Notes: generated by a model from the sequence alone, not told the origin. Positions 1 through 11,639 are shown, counted from the stretch's first letter. The stretch is DNA of 64,000 nt from Halichondria panicea (GCF_963675165.1 NC_087383.1:3378979-3442978), one strand, 5' to 3'. Program-made: numbers and translations.

Positions 1-3000
1 ACTTTAGGCTTTTCTCAAATGGCAGTCTCTACCTTGAGAGCCCACTTGACTACGAGCTAGCCAACGAAGCTACAATCAGTGTAATTGCAAACGATACACA
101 ATTCCAATCTAAAGCATTACAATTAACAGTGACTGTTATAAACATAAACGACAATTCTCCCGAATTTGTGAATACAGCTTACACCATGGAGCTACTTGAA
201 AACGAGCCAGCATCAACGATCATTGAAGTGCTGAGAGCCACTGATGCAGATGCCTCAAAAAACTTCTTACCTCAACCAGCATTTGCTCAAATCGTGAGAT
301 ATGAAATACTAGAAAGTGACGTTCCATTCGAAGTTCGTCTAGACCCAGGGACACGCAACGGACTGCTAGTTAACACCAGAGTGATTGATTTTGAAACTGA
401 TGAGTGCTCATACAATTTTTCAGTAGCTGCTGTGGACGGGGGTGGTTTGTATTCAGAAGTTAATGCCAGTATCAGCGTCTTGATTCAGAATCAGAATGAC
501 AACGAGTTGAAATTTGATAACGAGACTTACTACTTCATGCTATCTGAAAACACAGCTGGTCCTCTTGGAAGTATTAAAGTGACAGACAAAGATTATTTAG
601 CGATGAAGAGATGTCCCATTTCTCAATCAAACTCGTTATCGGACATTGTATATACTGCCTTTGGCCAAGAGGGGACAGTGACTGTAGATAATGAGGGACA
701 GCTGCTAGTAACGCAGCCACTGGACTATGAGACATCAAACAGACAATTAGAAGTTGTGGTATCTGCAATTGATGGATTTTACAGTGCCATAGCAACAGTG
801 TTTATTGCCCTAGTCGATGTGAATGAGTTTTGCCCAGATATAAGAGAAACAGTTGCTACTGTGCGTATTCCTGAGTCTACAGTAGCAGGAAATGAGATAT
901 ACCGGATAGTTTCCATGGACGCTGATGGAGATGGTGATAACAGCAACACTCTTTTTGAAATCGTGTCCAACAATACACAGCTACCATTTTCAGTGACTGA
1001 AGATGGAGGGATAGTTTTGCTAAATAAAATTGACTTTGATAGAAATCAATCCTTTTATTCATTCCTTGTTCGTATCTATGACAACAGCGGAGACTGCAAT
1101 GGTATATTCATCACACTTCGAGTTGAAGTCACCAACGTAAATGATGAGCGGCCATATTTTGTGGAGACTTCTTATTCATTTGTTGCATCCGAGTCCCTTC
1201 AACCAAATTCTCTCGTTGGCCTCATATCTGCAAGAGATTTAGACATGTTTCGATCTGAGTTCAGTTTTACTCTCCAGCCAAGTAGTGTACCCTTCTCGAT
1301 CAATTCCTCTGGATATCTCGTCCTAGAAGAAGCGTTGGACTATGAAGAGACCAGTAGGTACAGCTTCGTTGTGCAAGTGAGTGATGGTGAGCTGAGAGCA
1401 ATGGAGCCTGCCGAAGTCATTGTTACCGTTGGAAATGAAAATGACCATCCCCCTGAATTTATTGGCCCCTTTGTTTTCAACCTACCTGAGAATGAACTGA
1501 CGTCTTTCTTCGTAAATGTCATCGACAGAGATGACGGAGAAATGGGTGAAATCACACACTACTCAATAAACTCATCGAGAAACGATATCTTTACAATTAA
1601 CGATCAAGGTGCTATTTCGAACATGATTGCACTAGACTATGAGTTGATGAGTGACAGTGCTTTACCTCATGTTTTTACGCTAAATGTGTGTGCCTATGAT
1701 AGTGGTGACAAGAGATCATGTGATGACTTCACAGTGATACTTCAGGATGTGAACGACAACACACCACAGTTTACAAGACCCGTCTATACAGTTGAAATCC
1801 TTGAGGGTGAAAGTCTAGACAACATTATACAAGTACAAGCCACAGACCTTGATAAGAGTGCAATATTCAGTCAAGTACAGTACAGTTTTGAAGATTCTAG
1901 TCTCACTCTAGCTGCTCAATACTCACTCACTTTGAGTGACAATGGCGTGCTGTCCTCAACTCATGTGTTTGATTACGAATCAGATTCCATTCAGATTGTA
2001 TTAACCGTTGTTGCTAGGGATATCGGAGGCCTGGAAACCACAGCTACAGTTATGTTGAACATTGACGATCAAAATGAATTCCCTCCCCAGTTTTCACAGT
2101 TGCAATACAATATTTCTGTTTCGGAAAATTTGCCGACTGGAGAGTCTTTCTACACATTCCTCACTACTGATGGTGACGGTGGACCGGTTTTTGGAGGAGT
2201 GCAACGGTTCATTATTGACTCAGAAAAACAGTTACCATTTTCTATCGGTGCAAATGGTAGTATGCATCTGTCACAGAGGATCGACTATGAGTCAGGGGAC
2301 GTGATATTTCTATTCAGTCTGACAGCTGTTGACAATGGTGGTCTCCGTTCGAATCGTGTTTCCGTGATATTGCATGTGCTCGATGAAGAAGACTCGCCGC
2401 CATTATTTGAGCCTCTCCAGTACAACATCTCAGTGAGAGAGAACTTCCTTCCTCTACAAAATCAGCCACTAACACGACTGGTTGTCATCTCCGAAGCAGT
2501 TTCTATCTCTTTTGACATCACATCAAATGAATATCCTGAATACTTTGAAATTGCTAGCAGTGGTAATTTGTATCTCAGAGAAGCAGTGGATTTCGAGTCT
2601 GTTCAAGAGATTGTTCTAACAGTGAGAGCGTTTGATGGTGTATTATATTCTGAAGAGTCTGCGACTGTTGTGATTAAAGTGGAGCCTGAAAATGATAATA
2701 AACCAGTGTTTGCAGAACAGTTTTTAGAATTTTCACTCATTGAAAATCAACCTCAAAATACACTACAAGTTTCACTCTCAGCAACCGATGATGACCAAGA
2801 CTTACAAGCCCCCAAAACTCAGCATGGGGAAATTACTGAATATCGACTTCTAAACAACAGTGTTCCCTTCTTTCTCACTTATAACAGAAATAGTCGTACT
2901 GCCACTCTGTTTAACAGTCGTCCTTTAGATGCCGAGACCGACCAATCGGAATACACTCTCCTTATTCAAGCATACGATGCCCTGGGCCTGTCTGCGGAGT

Positions 3001-6000
3001 CACCTGCTATTGTGATTATAACTGTAGGTGACGAAGATGATAATCAACCAACCTTTGACCAAGCCTTTTATTCAGCCAGTATTGTTGAAAACGTTGCCGG
3101 TTTCGTGTTCACTGTACATGCTACTGATCGTGACAGAGACTTTGATCCAGAGACTATCCGTTATCACTTGTCTGGAGAAAGCAGTAGCAATTTCATTCTT
3201 CTACCTGATGGCAGAATTCAGAATGTAGAAGCTTTCGATTACGAAGTTGATCCGATAGAGTATACGTTTACTGTGAGTATTGAAGGGTGCTCTGACAACC
3301 CAACATGTTCAGCAAGTGTTCAAGTGCGAATTGAAGATGAAAATGATAATTATCCAGCGTTTGTATCAACTAAATATACACTCACTCTTGCTTCAGATTC
3401 CTTCCCAATTCAGGGTGGGATTATCGGTCGTATATCTGCTCTCGATAAGGACAAAGGTGCTGTGTTTGGGACGATATCTGAGTACACAATCAGAGGAGAT
3501 TCAGGTCCATTCACAGTACATGCCGCAAGTGGGGATATAATTGTGGATGATCCGGTTAAGTTGAGACAACGTGCACGGACTGTGCAGTTTGAAATAGTAG
3601 CTACTGATGGAGGAGGTCTTTCGAATTCTACACAAGTGGAAATCAACGTTCCAATTTTCAACTTACATCCTCCCGTCTTTGAGCAGAGGTTTTATCATGT
3701 GACTTGGGAGGAAAATTCCTTTCACTTTCGATTACCGGGCCTACCAACAAACGCTCTGTTGCAAGTTAGAGCACAAGATCTTGATCGTCCATTCACAACC
3801 ATTACACACTATCTCGTTGCCCCCTCAGATAATTTCCAAATGATGGAAGATGGATTTTTACTTTTACGGAAACCACTTGATTGGGAAGAAAATAGCGAGC
3901 ATTATCTACAAGTCAGAGCTTACGATGGATTATATAACTCAACGTTCAATGCTGATATTCGAGTTTCTGTAGTCAACCAAAATGACAATCCACCTGAATT
4001 TCTGGAGACTCTCTATCAGGTCAATGTATCCGAACATTATCGCACGCTCAATCTACCAATTGTAAAACTTCTAGCGACTGATTTGGACTCCTCTCAACTG
4101 CAGCTAAGTTACAGTATCCTTGATCCAACGGCTCCATTCAGAATTGATTTTCAAGGCAATGTTTACGTGCTTGCACAGCTTGACTATGAAATCACAAAGA
4201 AGTATAAATTCAGTGTGACTGTTTCCGATGGATCTCACCAGACCAGCTCCCCTGCGGAAGTTGTTGTACGATTACTAGATGAAAATGATCATCATCCATT
4301 CTTTGACCAACCTGTTTACCAAGTGAGCCTGCCAGAAAATTCCTCTCCTGGTGTGTTTTCTGTTTCAATTTCAGCGTCTGATCGCGACTCTTCCCCCCAA
4401 TTCGGAGAGATTGCAAGCTACTCTATTTTAGAGTCTCACGTTCCCTTCGAAATCAGCTACAACCCGCTTGGAGAAGCTTCGATTACCAACACAAAAGAAC
4501 TCGACTATGAAAATGACCATCATGTGTATGTATTCCATATTCACGCATACGATAAAGGAGGTTTTCGATCGTTTTTCCCTGCTCAAATCATTGTGACACT
4601 GTTAGATACAGATGATTGCCCGCCAACTTTCTCGCAAGGTGTTTACAAAGCTGTTCTGCACGAGAATGCAGCAATACCTACATTTGTTGTTAAGGTAACG
4701 GCAAGTGATTGTGATGTGGATCCACAATTCAACAGAGTCGAATTCTCACTTGAAAACTCCCAAGGTCTCTTCTCAATTCATCCGATCTCCGGAATTATAA
4801 TGTCTTTGAGATCATTCGATCTAGAAAGGGGGCAGTCATACTATGAACTGCAGGTAACTGCTACCTCTCCTTCTGATACTTCACTCATTGACACAGCTAT
4901 TGTAAATGTGACTGTACAAGACACAAACGAATTCCATCCTCAATTTGTTGGCACCCCATACAAAGTGAACGTCCCTGAAAATACCACTGTTGATACATCT
5001 ATTTTAACTGTACGTGCTACAGACAGGGATGCTGGAAGTATATATGGCAGCATTGAAAGTTATGTTATCATTGGTAATCGAGACTCACTACCATTTGAAT
5101 TGAACCTAGCAACTGGCCAGCTGTCACTAACTTCCCCCCTAGACTACGAGAGCGGACTGACACGATACAATATTCTCGTTGCTGCCGTGGATGGTGGGAT
5201 GTTGCTCTCACAAACTACCGTGGAAGTGATCGTTACTAATATTGAAGACGAGCCGCCGTCATTCATGCAATTAGAGTACTCAGTATCTATTGCCGAGAAT
5301 GAAATCGACTTCTTCTTGCCTCGGCTCCCTCAAAATGCTATCAGTCAACTGAGGGCTACTGACAGAGACACACCTGTGAATGGGCTATCTTTCAATATTG
5401 AGAACTCTACGCTGCAGAGCACATTCAGCGTTGACTCTGATGGATACTTATACCTAAGACACCCGTTAGACTATGAGATACAATCAAGCTATAAACTGTA
5501 TGTGACAGTAAGTGATGGTGTGTTCACAGCACAAGAATTCGCTGTGGTTACCATCAATGTTATCAATGGCAATGATCAACCTCCAGTATTTTACACCTGC
5601 CTGGATGGTTGCTGTGGAAATCAAGTCCTTGAATCAGTCGTTAATATTGAGATCAATGAAAATACCGATCCAAAACTATATTTTTTCCCTATAATTGCGT
5701 GTGACATTGAAGGAGATGATGTCACTTATACGCTTGAGGGTGGGAGTGATACTTTCGAAATTGTGAATGAACGACTCACTTTGAAGATAGCTCTGGATTA
5801 CGAGGAGCAAATAAGTTGGGCACTTACAATCACTGCCTCGGATGGAATTCATGAATCCACAATGGAAGTTTCTTTTGAGGTCATCAATGCAAATGACAAC
5901 CGTCTTGAGTTCATTGAAGATGAATACTCTGTTGTAATCACCGAGAATACTGCATTGCATCTGTCAGTTAAAGCTACGGACAAAGATCTACCTGATGCAG

Positions 6001-9000
6001 CTATCGAGTACAGTATTCAACAATCTAATGAACTGCCATTTGAACTCAGACAAGGACAAGATGGAGCCATTATTTCATCCACTACGCCATTCGATTTTGA
6101 ATCAAATATGGAATGGTATCGATTCAATGTAACAGCACACAGTCAGCAAAATGAAAATATTGAGACTGCAGTTGCTGAAATTTATGTGGTCGTCAAGGAT
6201 GTGAACGAATATCGGCCAGTGTTCACTTCCAAGCAGTACAACAGTTCAGTATTTGAGAATACCATGGGTAGCGTTATTGCTAAGGTTACTGCAACAGATG
6301 CCGACTCGGGCGATGTGTATGGACATGTCGTATACAGCCTCATTGATTCACCCAGCCTACCGTGTGCGATAAACGAAAATGGTGAGATCATACACACAGA
6401 ACCAGTGGATGCTGAGAGAGGACCAACTACTCTTGAGATGACGGTAGAAGCTATAGATGGAGGTGGATTGAAGGACAGTGCATTAGTGCTTGTCTCCATC
6501 TTGGACGTGAATGACAACAAACCATTCTTCTCACCGGTTAACTATTATGCTCTGGTGCCAGAGAATGCTCCCATTCAAGAAGTTGTCATGACAATATCTG
6601 CAGACGACAATGATCAAAGCAAAGACTACAATGCAATCAGTGGCTATACGATTGAATCTTCACAAGAGGTACCCTTTGAAATTGACAGTTCTGGTTCTAT
6701 TAAACTGTCTAGTACACTCGACTATGAGTCAGGCCCTAAAACATACTCCTTTTCCGTATCAGCAGTTGATAGTGGCGGTCTAACAAGTGAGATACCAGCA
6801 AGAGTCACCATTGATATTGCAAACGTTCCAGATCAGCCTCCCATCTTTTCACAGTCCTTTTATTCTGCTTCAATTAGAGAAAATTCACAAAATGGAACGT
6901 TTGTTACACAGCTTAGCGTGTCCTCACCTGACGGAGGCAGTGTTAACTGTTACATAATGAACAGTGATAATCTACCTTTCTCGATAGGTAAACAGTCTGC
7001 TATCATTTCTGTAAGTGGAGCAGTAGATTATGAGCGACATACATTTTTTGAGATTGTCGTTGCCTGCTATTCCAACACTAACACTTCATCGGAAACCTCT
7101 GTTCAAATCATAGTACTAAATGTGAATGACTACCCACCTGTATTTGGACAGACTGTTTATCGCTCGACTATTGTTGAAAATAGCCCTAGGGGATCTTTGT
7201 CCCTGGAAATTCAAGCCACTGATCTTGACAAAGGAAATGCAGGAATGATACATCGATTCCTCATTTACCAATCAACCAATAGCTTCTTTGTAGAGAGTTT
7301 TAACCAGAGCTCTGGCCGAGCAGTGATCTCTAATCTCATTCCTTTTGATTATGAAGCGATAAAATCTGTAGAAGTCCAAGTGAGAGCAATTGATAGGGGC
7401 AGCCCACCCCTCTATTCTGACCCCGTTACAATAATCGTAGATATTCAAGATGAGAATGACAATGCTCCCATTTTCACCCAAGATGTCTATTTCACTACAC
7501 TCGCAGAGAACACAGTGGGACCTGTGATATCCACGTCTGTGACTGATCTAGATCACGGTAACAGATCTGGGAATATTTTTGACTATCAAATACAGCCACC
7601 CACCCATCCATTTACTATCTCTGACAATGGTCTTATCAGCATCTCCGAGGCAATAGACTACGAGTCATTTGGCAGTGTTTCTGAAACGAGAATCCAATTT
7701 TCCGTGAGAGCTTTTGATGGTTACGGTCTTGCGAGTAGACCAGCAATTGTTCTTGTCAACATACTGAATGAAAATGATAACACACCACGGCCAATGTACA
7801 CTAGCGAGTGGCCGGTGAAGACTGTCCAGTTGGAATGGGGGATACCTGTGTCTGCTCTTCCTGTGTTTACACTCACTGCCGTTGATGATGACAAAAGCGA
7901 TAGCTTGTTCTATTTCCTGGAAACAGTCGCTCCGGAATTCCCCTTCACACTACCCCACCTGAAGAGCGGAGAAATGATTCTTCAAAGACCACTGACTGGA
8001 TTGACTTCCTATCATTTTGCTGTGACTGTCCAAGACAGGCACCCACTATTCTTTCTGCCCGATACAAACTCCATTCGTTGGGAAGTCCAAGTAGAAATCA
8101 TTGATACTAATAGTCCGCCATACTTTAGTACTAGCCAATTCTTCCAACAGATTACTATCACCAGAGGAAGAATCGGTCTCAATCGTCCTCTCCTGCAGCT
8201 AATCGCCAGAGATGATGACTTCCCTGAATCATCTTTTGCCACAATCGAGCGTTACACTGTCACTCCAATTGATCTATTCAATTCTCAGTTAAACACTACA
8301 AACAATTTACCTTTCAGTGTTACGGTGAATGGAGAACTTGTAGTAACCGCTCCACCCGTTGAAAACCAGTATGCATTCACAGTAGCTGCTGTCGATGGTG
8401 GTGGACTGATCACACAGAGAGCAGTAGCCATCACTATCTTCATTCAAGATGGCAACGACTTTGCTCCTGCATTTGAAAGTCAACAACTTCGAGTGTCTCT
8501 ACCAGTATCAGCTGATATTGGGTCTGTTGTCACTGAGATATCTATCTCCGATGGCGATGAAGGTTTGGGTGGCCAGGTGGAATGTTTCTTGCAAGGATCT
8601 GTCTCATATTTCACGATAGATCTCGAGATGTGTACAGTTTACGTTGCTAAGAGTTTGTTGAACAATAACCTTGAAGGGATGGAGTTTGATATTACAATTA
8701 CCGCAACGGACAAGGGAAGTCCCCCTCTCAGTACTTCAGCTAATCTCCACATCACTATTGAGTCAGGCAGGCTTGAACTCATCCAGAACATTACTGAAGT
8801 CACATTTGTAGAAGAAGGAGGCCCGGTGAAACTCACTAACAGTTTCGAGCTCGACAATAACCGACTATCGTCTGATGCACAATACTCCCTCAGTGTGAGT
8901 ATCACACCTGCTTTGTCTGGTATGTTTAATCCAGACTTTTACTCATCACAATGTTTAGCTGGTGGCAATGAGGTCAATCTCCTTGACTGTTTTTCGAATG

Positions 9001-11537
9001 CAAAAAAACTTTTCTCTGAGTCTTCTAACACTGATCGCCCTACTCGCCTCCTTTCCAACAATGTCCCTACACCTGTATCTGTTAGAAGAGGTTCTAGTAC
9101 AAACTTTATGTTTCAGACATGGATCAAAACTGACCACATCGGGGCTAGAAATCTTTTAGGAGCATATTCAACTAATGATGTCACTCAAAATGATCCTTTG
9201 TTCCTTATTCAAGTCTCTCAAACTTCTGTTCTAATTATCGCTGGGGGACGTAGGATTGCCTACTCAATAAACTTTCAGAGCAGTGTCTTACTTAATAACA
9301 ATTGGCATCACCTCCTTGTTTCAGTGACATCACAGGACAGTTTTACGGTATATGTTGATGGTTCAAAAGAAGGAAGCGTATTATTCGATTATGACTTCAA
9401 TGACTTCTCTGATCAAGTCTACATATATACAGACACTTTGAAAGGTGAAGAAAGTACTATCTCAATCTTTACTACTCTCTTGTGGAAGGCGTCTTTCAAG
9501 TTTAATTTTGAGCAAAACAATCTTATCTCATCTCTTACCTGCATGCTTAGCTGTGGAGAAACGCTGAACACCAATATTAGCGGAGACGCAGAACTGACGT
9601 GGGATATCTCAGCCGGCAGGATAGAAGCTCGAACTAAGAACTTTGAAACTATATCAAGAATGCTAACTCAACTCTCCTATGACAACAAGGCCTCCGAGCC
9701 ATTGGCACACTCTCGACTTGTAACTGTCACCGTTGCTGATGACAGATCTCATTCAAATGCTACAGTCTCAATTGTTACTGCTCTTAGAAACGAGCATACT
9801 GCCATTCTCGATCTTAACATCAATTCCAGGAAAGACGTATTCTACTACGTCGCCCCAAGTCGCTCACCGTATCCAGCTGGTTTAGCGTCAAATCTTTTGC
9901 TCACGGATATGGACTCAACACAAACAGATTATCGAGCCAGAGTGGAAATTTTAACTCTTAATGGTCGTTCTTGTGATCGATTAGATTATTCCCCCAAAAT
10001 AAAACTAGAGCAATGCCTCAGTAAGAGTGGTATACAGACTGTTCCAAATGTCTTCAATTTGTTGCCAATTCATCAGTGGGGTCTACACACTCTCTCAAAT
10101 GTTAGAACATTACAACTCTCGTTATTTGGATATTACTTTTATTCTAAAGGTATCTTCATCCCTGATACGAGTACTTACAAGAATCTAGAACTATCTCCTG
10201 ACAAATTCTCCATCATGTTCTGGATGCAATACAGTGCCCCAGGCACTATTGTGCATGTCAAAAATGCAACAATGAACTTCATGGTCACAGTGAGAGCTAA
10301 TGGTACTGACATCAGCTTGGACTATTTAAATGAACACAGGCCTACTGCTAGTCTCTTCTGGTCGTGGAATCCAAGAGAAGAGTGGACACATGTTTCATTA
10401 TCTCTTAATAGGAATGTTTTCTCGTTATGTATTGATGGGACAAAATGTAGTTCACAATCTTTACCAGTTACATCTACACCAAACACTTTCACAGGGATTG
10501 AGGCTTTTGTTGGAGCATTTCCGGGTGAAACCTTACTCGACTCAAGTGATCGATACACTGGAACACTCAATGGTCTAGCACTCATATCTGACTATGTGAT
10601 ACCTATGAATATTCTCAACTGTGTGATTGAGTGTGCTGAGAAAATTGTATTCACCTCTCCCTCTGTGCTAGACAACCCTCTCACTACGTTACTAGATTTT
10701 CATTCTACTGGTATCGCTTCAGCTAATGGTACCCTTCAAATTGCTAGCGATCTGAAAGCAACTGAATTGCAACAAGTCTTACGTCAAGCAGCCTATATTA
10801 ACTCTCATCCTTACCAATACTCTGGTACAAGGAATATCCTATACAGTGTGTATGACGGTAACACCTTAGTCAAGCCACGTACAACAGCACGGCTGTCAGT
10901 ACACGTTCTTCATCATCAACAAAGAGCAGTGAGCCTTTTGAGACTTGGGCGACAAACACTAACAGCGGCGAGCATTGTATCTGGAGCACACCCCTTCACA
11001 AGCACTGGCATATCTTCCGATACAAAATCTAACACTCTCGATTCTCTACTTGTTGAAATGACGAGTACACCTTCTTCTCTACCATCATGTTATCGATCAC
11101 GCTCTGTGACCACTGATCAGTGCAAGAGTCTATTTAGCATTGATCGAAGTTTACTCCTGAGAACAAATCTTGAAGTCATTGTAAAACCTACTAAACTACT
11201 GATATATGGACTTAGTAATGTCACATATTATGGAAAACTCTTGCACCAAATAACCATCCAGAGTGACGATCCTAGCTCCGTGGTTACGGCCAGCTCTGAA
11301 GTCTCTATTAAAGTATACATTTCAGATATGAATGGGATTGCATCCAATAGCAGAACCACTACCATTTTTGTACAAGATAGCTCAGCTGGAGCGCGAAAAA
11401 AAAGATCCGTCGTCAATGATAGTACAGTGACTACAAATGGATCTTTGACCTTTATAACACTTCTTGTGTCATGTGCTCTTGTCATTGCTCTAGTCGTTAT
11501 TGGAGTGTTTTTTGTGTGTCTTATAGCAAAGCATTGA
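1..11537 (+). CDS. Giant cadherin with laminin-G-like modules, 5' end outside window
   Basis: Open in one frame from base 3 to the stop at 11535-11537: 3844 codons with no intron. Cadherin linkers of the type DxNDNxPxF recur about 27 times, at roughly 100-residue spacing, from about base 140 to 8470; each repeat also carries an LDYE-type acidic motif and DxD calcium-binding positions. After the repeats come two laminin-G/concanavalin-like modules (about 9090-9450 and 10190-10600), each followed by a Cys-containing strand (SCGE, ECAEK) and a calsyntenin-like beta segment. A dibasic RKKRS site (11394-11408) precedes one membrane helix (about 11449-11525), and the cytoplasmic tail is only a few residues. 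A catenin-binding tail is absent, so it should act in calcium-dependent adhesion or as a shed ectodomain rather than as a classical junction cadherin. The true start and signal peptide lie upstream. The cadherin call is certain; orthology is not resolved. Confidence 0.95.
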   Translation, partial: FRLFSNGSLYLESPLDYELANEATISVIANDTQFQSKALQLTVTVININDNSPEFVNTAYTMELLENEPASTIIEVLRATDADASKNFLPQPAFAQIVRYEILESDVPFEVRLDPGTRNGLLVNTRVIDFETDECSYNFSVAAVDGGGLYSEVNASISVLIQNQNDNELKFDNETYYFMLSENTAGPLGSIKVTDKDYLAMKRCPISQSNSLSDIVYTAFGQEGTVTVDNEGQLLVTQPLDYETSNRQLEVVVSAIDGFYSAIATVFIALVDVNEFCPDIRETVATVRIPESTVAGNEIYRIVSMDADGDGDNSNTLFEIVSNNTQLPFSVTEDGGIVLLNKIDFDRNQSFYSFLVRIYDNSGDCNGIFITLRVEVTNVNDERPYFVETSYSFVASESLQPNSLVGLISARDLDMFRSEFSFTLQPSSVPFSINSSGYLVLEEALDYEETSRYSFVVQVSDGELRAMEPAEVIVTVGNENDHPPEFIGPFVFNLPENELTSFFVNVIDRDDGEMGEITHYSINSSRNDIFTINDQGAISNMIALDYELMSDSALPHVFTLNVCAYDSGDKRSCDDFTVILQDVNDNTPQFTRPVYTVEILEGESLDNIIQVQATDLDKSAIFSQVQYSFEDSSLTLAAQYSLTLSDNGVLSSTHVFDYESDSIQIVLTVVARDIGGLETTATVMLNIDDQNEFPPQFSQLQYNISVSENLPTGESFYTFLTTDGDGGPVFGGVQRFIIDSEKQLPFSIGANGSMHLSQRIDYESGDVIFLFSLTAVDNGGLRSNRVSVILHVLDEEDSPPLFEPLQYNISVRENFLPLQNQPLTRLVVISEAVSISFDITSNEYPEYFEIASSGNLYLREAVDFESVQEIVLTVRAFDGVLYSEESATVVIKVEPENDNKPVFAEQFLEFSLIENQPQNTLQVSLSATDDDQDLQAPKTQHGEITEYRLLNNSVPFFLTYNRNSRTATLFNSRPLDAETDQSEYTLLIQAYDALGLSAESPAIVIITVGDEDDNQPTFDQAFYSASIVENVAGFVFTVHATDRDRDFDPETIRYHLSGESSSNFILLPDGRIQNVEAFDYEVDPIEYTFTVSIEGCSDNPTCSASVQVRIEDENDNYPAFVSTKYTLTLASDSFPIQGGIIGRISALDKDKGAVFGTISEYTIRGDSGPFTVHAASGDIIVDDPVKLRQRARTVQFEIVATDGGGLSNSTQVEINVPIFNLHPPVFEQRFYHVTWEENSFHFRLPGLPTNALLQVRAQDLDRPFTTITHYLVAPSDNFQMMEDGFLLLRKPLDWEENSEHYLQVRAYDGLYNSTFNADIRVSVVNQNDNPPEFLETLYQVNVSEHYRTLNLPIVKLLATDLDSSQLQLSYSILDPTAPFRIDFQGNVYVLAQLDYEITKKYKFSVTVSDGSHQTSSPAEVVVRLLDENDHHPFFDQPVYQVSLPENSSPGVFSVSISASDRDSSPQFGEIASYSILESHVPFEISYNPLGEASITNTKELDYENDHHVYVFHIHAYDKGGFRSFFPAQIIVTLLDTDDCPPTFSQGVYKAVLHENAAIPTFVVKVTASDCDVDPQFNRVEFSLENSQGLFSIHPISGIIMSLRSFDLERGQSYYELQVTATSPSDTSLIDTAIVNVTVQDTNEFHPQFVGTPYKVNVPENTTVDTSILTVRATDRDAGSIYGSIESYVIIGNRDSLPFELNLATGQLSLTSPLDYESGLTRYNILVAAVDGGMLLSQTTVEVIVTNIEDEPPSFMQLEYSVSIAENEIDFFLPRLPQNAISQLRATDRDTPVNGLSFNIENSTLQSTFSVDSDGYLYLRHPLDYEIQSSYKLYVTVSDGVFTAQEFAVVTINVINGNDQPPVFYTCLDGCCGNQVLESVVNIEINENTDPKLYFFPIIACDIEGDDVTYTLEGGSDTFEIVNERLTLKIALDYEEQISWALTITASDGIHESTMEVSFEVINANDNRLEFIEDEYSVVITENTALHLSVKATDKDLPDAAIEYSIQQSNELPFELRQGQDGAIISSTTPFDFESNMEWYRFNVTAHSQQNENIETAVAEIYVVVKDVNEYRPVFTSKQYNSSVFENTMGSVIAKVTATDADSGDVYGHVVYSLIDSPSLPCAINENGEIIHTEPVDAERGPTTLEMTVEAIDGGGLKDSALVLVSILDVNDNKPFFSPVNYYALVPENAPIQEVVMTISADDNDQSKDYNAISGYTIESSQEVPFEIDSSGSIKLSSTLDYESGPKTYSFSVSAVDSGGLTSEIPARVTIDIANVPDQPPIFSQSFYSASIRENSQNGTFVTQLSVSSPDGGSVNCYIMNSDNLPFSIGKQSAIISVSGAVDYERHTFFEIVVACYSNTNTSSETSVQIIVLNVNDYPPVFGQTVYRSTIVENSPRGSLSLEIQATDLDKGNAGMIHRFLIYQSTNSFFVESFNQSSGRAVISNLIPFDYEAIKSVEVQVRAIDRGSPPLYSDPVTIIVDIQDENDNAPIFTQDVYFTTLAENTVGPVISTSVTDLDHGNRSGNIFDYQIQPPTHPFTISDNGLISISEAIDYESFGSVSETRIQFSVRAFDGYGLASRPAIVLVNILNENDNTPRPMYTSEWPVKTVQLEWGIPVSALPVFTLTAVDDDKSDSLFYFLETVAPEFPFTLPHLKSGEMILQRPLTGLTSYHFAVTVQDRHPLFFLPDTNSIRWEVQVEIIDTNSPPYFSTSQFFQQITITRGRIGLNRPLLQLIARDDDFPESSFATIERYTVTPIDLFNSQLNTTNNLPFSVTVNGELVVTAPPVENQYAFTVAAVDGGGLITQRAVAITIFIQDGNDFAPAFESQQLRVSLPVSADIGSVVTEISISDGDEGLGGQVECFLQGSVSYFTIDLEMCTVYVAKSLLNNNLEGMEFDITITATDKGSPPLSTSANLHITIESGRLELIQNITEVTFVEEGGPVKLTNSFELDNNRLSSDAQYSLSVSITPALSGMFNPDFYSSQCLAGGNEVNLLDCFSNAKKLFSESSNTDRPTRLLSNNVPTPVSVRRGSSTNFMFQTWIKTDHIGARNLLGAYSTNDVTQNDPLFLIQVSQTSVLIIAGGRRIAYSINFQSSVLLNNNWHHLLVSVTSQDSFTVYVDGSKEGSVLFDYDFNDFSDQVYIYTDTLKGEESTISIFTTLLWKASFKFNFEQNNLISSLTCMLSCGETLNTNISGDAELTWDISAGRIEARTKNFETISRMLTQLSYDNKASEPLAHSRLVTVTVADDRSHSNATVSIVTALRNEHTAILDLNINSRKDVFYYVAPSRSPYPAGLASNLLLTDMDSTQTDYRARVEILTLNGRSCDRLDYSPKIKLEQCLSKSGIQTVPNVFNLLPIHQWGLHTLSNVRTLQLSLFGYYFYSKGIFIPDTSTYKNLELSPDKFSIMFWMQYSAPGTIVHVKNATMNFMVTVRANGTDISLDYLNEHRPTASLFWSWNPREEWTHVSLSLNRNVFSLCIDGTKCSSQSLPVTSTPNTFTGIEAFVGAFPGETLLDSSDRYTGTLNGLALISDYVIPMNILNCVIECAEKIVFTSPSVLDNPLTTLLDFHSTGIASANGTLQIASDLKATELQQVLRQAAYINSHPYQYSGTRNILYSVYDGNTLVKPRTTARLSVHVLHHQQRAVSLLRLGRQTLTAASIVSGAHPFTSTGISSDTKSNTLDSLLVEMTSTPSSLPSCYRSRSVTTDQCKSLFSIDRSLLLRTNLEVIVKPTKLLIYGLSNVTYYGKLLHQITIQSDDPSSVVTASSEVSIKVYISDMNGIASNSRTTTIFVQDSSAGARKKRSVVNDSTVTTNGSLTFITLLVSCALVIALVVIGVFFVCLIAKH

Positions 11538-11597
11538 AGTATACAATTTATATTATACTATAATCTATAGCCATTATTAATTTTGTGCACATTATAT

Positions 11598-11603
11598 ATT
11601 AAA
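11598..11603 (+). terminator. Possible poly(A) signal of the cadherin gene
   Basis: ATTAAA, the common variant of the poly(A) hexamer, lies about 60 bases after the cadherin stop codon in AT-rich sequence. No AATAAA is seen nearer. Confidence 0.35.
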
Positions 11604-11639
11604 TTTGTGCAACCTGTGTCAGTGCTCCCCATGTTATTA

